From Isoetes taiwanensis (Eukaryota; Streptophyta; Lycopodiopsida; Isoetales; Isoetaceae): DNA of 64,000 nucleotides. Where the stretch lies: the NCBI GenBank assembly GCA_021234155.1, contig JAJEKV010000031.1, forward strand, positions 2,413,614 through 2,477,613, given 5' to 3'. A program made the translations under genes and the position numbers. This document shows, in pieces, positions 61,171 to 64,000 of this stretch; positions within the stretch are counted from its first letter, which is position 1, and each line of letters starts with the position of its first letter. Below the pieces are notes generated by a model. That model made no database searches and was not told where the DNA came from. It worked only from the letters and a program-made list of their open reading frames with translations.

Positions 61171-61261
61171 CTTTCGAACTGCATGACCACAGCCAACAAT
61201 GGCACCAGGCTCAAAGAGAGGCAGACCCCAGATATCCTGAACATGGGCAATGACACCCACC
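61171..61261 (-). CDS. Weak candidate exon, unknown protein
   Basis: The minus strand reads VGVIAHVQDIWGLPLFEPG then AIVGCGHAVRK and meets a good donor (AAAG|GTGTGC, plus 61,165-61,174). The composition looks conserved-protein-like, but the acceptor side lacks a pyrimidine run and I cannot name the family. Confidence 0.25.
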
Positions 61262-61396
61262 CTCGATATGGTGCAAATTAACAAATGCTAGGCAAAGGGC
61301 AATACCTATGCCAAGAATCGCTGAAACCCTAAACTACAACTCCTTCACTCCTTAATACTAACTTTAAATGGTTGTCGATTTGTAGGTAGGCAACAA

Positions 61397-61398
<2 letters not shown>

Positions 61399-61427
<29 letters not shown>
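61399..61427. repeat. Poly(T) tract of 29
   Basis: An uninterrupted T run, possibly the poly(A) tail of a minus-strand retrotransposed sequence lying to its right. A (TTCTA)n run follows at 61,436-61,456. Confidence 0.8.
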
Positions 61428-61456
61428 CTTCGTCCTTCTATTCTATTCTATTCTAT

Positions 61457-62239
61457 GAAAATAAGCATGGCCTCAAGAACAAAGCACTCACCATTGCCGC
61501 GCCTCTCACTTAAGGAGTGCGACAGGCAGAGGCATAAGTAGAGGCATCTAAACTTAAATAGAAAAGAAACAACAACCAAAATCTAAATTATTTTTGCCTA
61601 AAAAATTAAAGCAAAAAAAAAAAAACAGGTTACAAAAGAAGGCACATGAGAGCTTCTTTTCACGACGCAATAACTGAAAAATCACATTGTGTTTATATAA
61701 AAACTTTCATGTATGCGTTTTGCACTGTTCGCGAACTGGTGCAAAACGAGTACAAAAAAACTTTTATTTCCAGTTATTTGATGTTGCGATAGCAGAGGAG
61801 CTCCTTCATGGTCTCGCTATAGAGGATACACAGGAAGTTTGCGTTCAATGTGCATATGAGATGTTCCTCTTTCTGATTACTAATCTGAGAATCTTGAAGC
61901 CACAAAACTAATCTTAGATACATTCTCACTAGCTTCCGGTGTGTTGATAGGTTGGCAAAAGTGTACGACCTTATGGATGTTGGACATTCTGACTCTGGAA
62001 TATCCACGGAAGCTTCTTACTCATGGACAGGCCATCAAAGTACTTGGAACTTCCAGGTTTGGAGAAACAACTATTTTGATGGTCAACTGCAAGTTATCTC
62101 TCTTTGTTGCATTATAGTGGCCAAATGAATTCTCAGCAGTACCCATGTGTATATGGCTTGTTTGTTTCGAGCCCCATAGGTTAAAGTATAGGAGCTCATT
62201 GCAATAGTCTAAAACTTGGTATTGAGGAGGTAATTAAGA
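61457..62239. other. Intergenic, no gene assigned
   Basis: AT-rich. The small frame at 61,687-61,911 includes DVAIAEELLHGLAIEDTQEV but no family is recognised. Confidence 0.3.
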
Positions 62240-62960
62240 TAGTCTGGTCTAAATACATCCTCCCCAAGTGGGCAAGTGGCGTGGGTATCATGGACTTCTT
62301 ACTGCAGAGTAAGGTCCTCATCTCAAAATTCATTTGAAGGCTCCTAAATGATGAAGAGACTCTCCTGGTCTATCTCTTCTTAAACAATCACTTGGTCATT
62401 GTATTCCTCTAAGCAAGAAGGCAGTCAAACCAGTTCTTCCTTGGGCACAATTTCACCCGGTTGAGCCATTTCCAAATGCATCTCCTTTCCTACGAGGATT
62501 AATGGCAACATGGGTTGCGGTTAGACATCTATTTTGGCCACTTCCTTATATTTATGCTCTCTTATTGTGGCCAAACCTCTCAGCACCTCCATTTGCTCTA
62601 TCGATTCATCTTCTTACATGGAGACGATGGATCCTAGTAGGCGTTGTCTCTATTAAAGCATGGTATGAAAGTGGTTGTCTTTTGTCATGGCCTCCGTTTT
62701 AGGCAAAATTTTACTCTCAATGTTGGGATATAACTTTATGGGAGAAGGTAGCAGAGAACTTGCCTCTCATAGTGGAAGTTGATGCCATGGAAAGGGTGTC
62801 ATGGGGTTGGAGAATATTCACAAAGACAAGTACTTTGCCCACTCCATATATCATCTCCTTTTAGCTCCATGACCTCTCCCACTACTAAATGGATGGCAAC
62901 TGTAGATCCCAGATTGTTGTAGCCCAGACTAAAATATTGATGGCTTATAAGTTGTCATCC
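62240..62960 (+). pseudogene. LINE ORF2 C-terminal remnant (AT-rich lineage)
   Basis: Broken frames read KYILPKW, then GVGIMDFLLQSKVLISKF (about 62,277-62,330), the typical GGLGI.D....N.ALL.KW block after the RT of L1-type LINEs. RLLNDEETLLVYLF follows, and later WEKVAENLPL and RVSWGWRIF. There is no RT catalytic core here. Codon and base usage are AT-rich, so it is not part of the GC-rich LINE. Confidence 0.45.
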
Positions 62961-64000
62961 CTGAGGGAAGAAGCGTGGGACTGTATTTGAATTTAACATC
63001 TTCAAATTAATTCTTAGTCTTCTATGCTGGAATAAATAAATAATGCTTCAGGCTCATGTTTTAGGAGCTTTTTCTTATGCTTACACAACTAGATGAGATA
63101 TATGCATGTTGTTTACTTTTGATTAATAAACTTTTTTTTGTCCTTAAAAATTGTAATGTTAAAATAAATCCCATCATAACTTGCCCAGCATGTCGCACAT
63201 GTTGGCCTTCAATGTCGTAAATGGACAAGGCCAAGTTATTTGTATAACTTACCCACCTTAGGCAAGGCAACCCTACATTGTCACTTGAAGCCACTTCATT
63301 AGCCCCTTGCCATGTGGAACCATCCTATTGATGCCATGTGGACCTATTCAAGTGAACTCTAACCTATATAGGCCTAAATCATAGCCCCGGTCCATTTTTG
63401 CACTCCAACTGTCAGCTAACCTTGCCACCACCTTGCAACTTAGAATTAAGGATCGTTTTCGACAGGATTGTATGCCAGCTCGAGCTCAATACTATCTCAT
63501 CACTAAATATGCAGCCAGATAGGGAGATGCTAGCATCATGAGGCAATGGCGAAGAACCAGGTATTTGATGTAGATGACATGGGATGCATGCTTTCAGATA
63601 GGTTACCATGTTATATCTCTTGTAGAACTATCCTAGAACCTGTAGTTCTAGTTCAAGAAGCCTAATCAATGAACCCTAACTGTAAGTTAATTTGCTTGTG
63701 AGTAGGATTCGTTGAATCTATGTTATTTCTCAAGTATATGGATGCTCTCACGATGATGGTTGATCATTGTTTCGGGGGGGATGGAGACCTAGTAGCAATT
63801 GTAGATGATGATGCTTCTAATGTAGATCTACTATTTCCCAATTATGCATAGAAGCCCCCGAAGGCCCCGTCGTATGGGGATGTATATCCGGCGGCAGCTT
63901 GGACCCTTGGTGCGTGAGTTCATGGGGCCATAGTGTGTTAGGCTCAATAGTCTACCGTGGGTAGAATTTGAGTCCGACACCTCTTAGGTAATGCATTGCC
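62961..64000. other. Intergenic, no gene assigned
   Basis: No recognised gene or repeat. The last 250 bases become GC-richer and may begin another element cut by the window end. Confidence 0.3.

Noticed and set aside
1-64000. CRISPR arrays, bacterial operons, integrated viral genome
   Set aside because: No spaced identical repeats, no dense co-directional ORFs and no viral structural or replication genes are seen. All RT-bearing elements fit Ty3 or LINE retrotransposons.

Overview
The window looks like nuclear DNA of a land plant with a large, repeat-rich genome. The evidence is plant-type telomere motifs (TTTAGGG), a chromodomain Ty3/gypsy element, L1-type LINEs, a tRNA-derived SINE, nuclear 18S rRNA sequence and one plant-type SASA-domain esterase gene with GT-AG introns. 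I cannot resolve the lineage. Slow decay of old elements and low gene density would suit a gymnosperm or a fern, but that is inference. Almost every coding stretch carries frameshifts. Small indels also separate the repeat copies, so both ageing and assembly error must be considered.

Layout. 1-3.5 kb: a broken histone H3-like sequence (about 290-640), then degraded coding-like DNA I do not recognise. 3.55-9.0 kb: a decayed Ty3/gypsy chromovirus-type element (gag, protease, RT, RNase H, integrase, chromodomain remnant, polypurine tract, 3' LTR). 9.0-9.5 kb: a short element with 126-nt identical inverted arms; a diverged second copy is at 40.5-41.0 kb. 9.5-13.4 kb: mostly featureless, with one candidate exon on the minus strand.

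13.4-32.75 kb: the largest structure is a head-to-tail array of about 3.3-kb units. Each unit reads as an LTR of about 0.9 kb plus a non-coding interior of about 2.4 kb, in minus orientation (LTR-int-LTR-int-LTR-int-LTR-truncated int). The LTRs contain (TTTAGGG)n. Unit 2 carries a SINE copy and a 6-kb insertion with inverted subterminal motif clusters (18,207-24,182). Unit 3 carries a 1.4-kb 5'-truncated LINE with a (TTGAA)n tail.

32.75-52.1 kb: mostly unique intergenic DNA around the one recognisable protein gene, a three-exon SASA-family carbohydrate esterase (38,007-39,122), with a foldback repeat just upstream. 52.1-53.15 kb: a partial, decayed 18S rRNA copy, followed directly by a second SINE copy. 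54.2-59.5 kb: a GC-rich LINE with endonuclease and RT remnants and a (TTCC)n tail. 59.5-64 kb: intergenic DNA with a poly(T) tract, a weak exon candidate and a second, differently composed LINE remnant near 62.2-63 kb.

The genes do not form a pathway. The window is a record of nested insertions, and only the esterase is a plausible functional gene.
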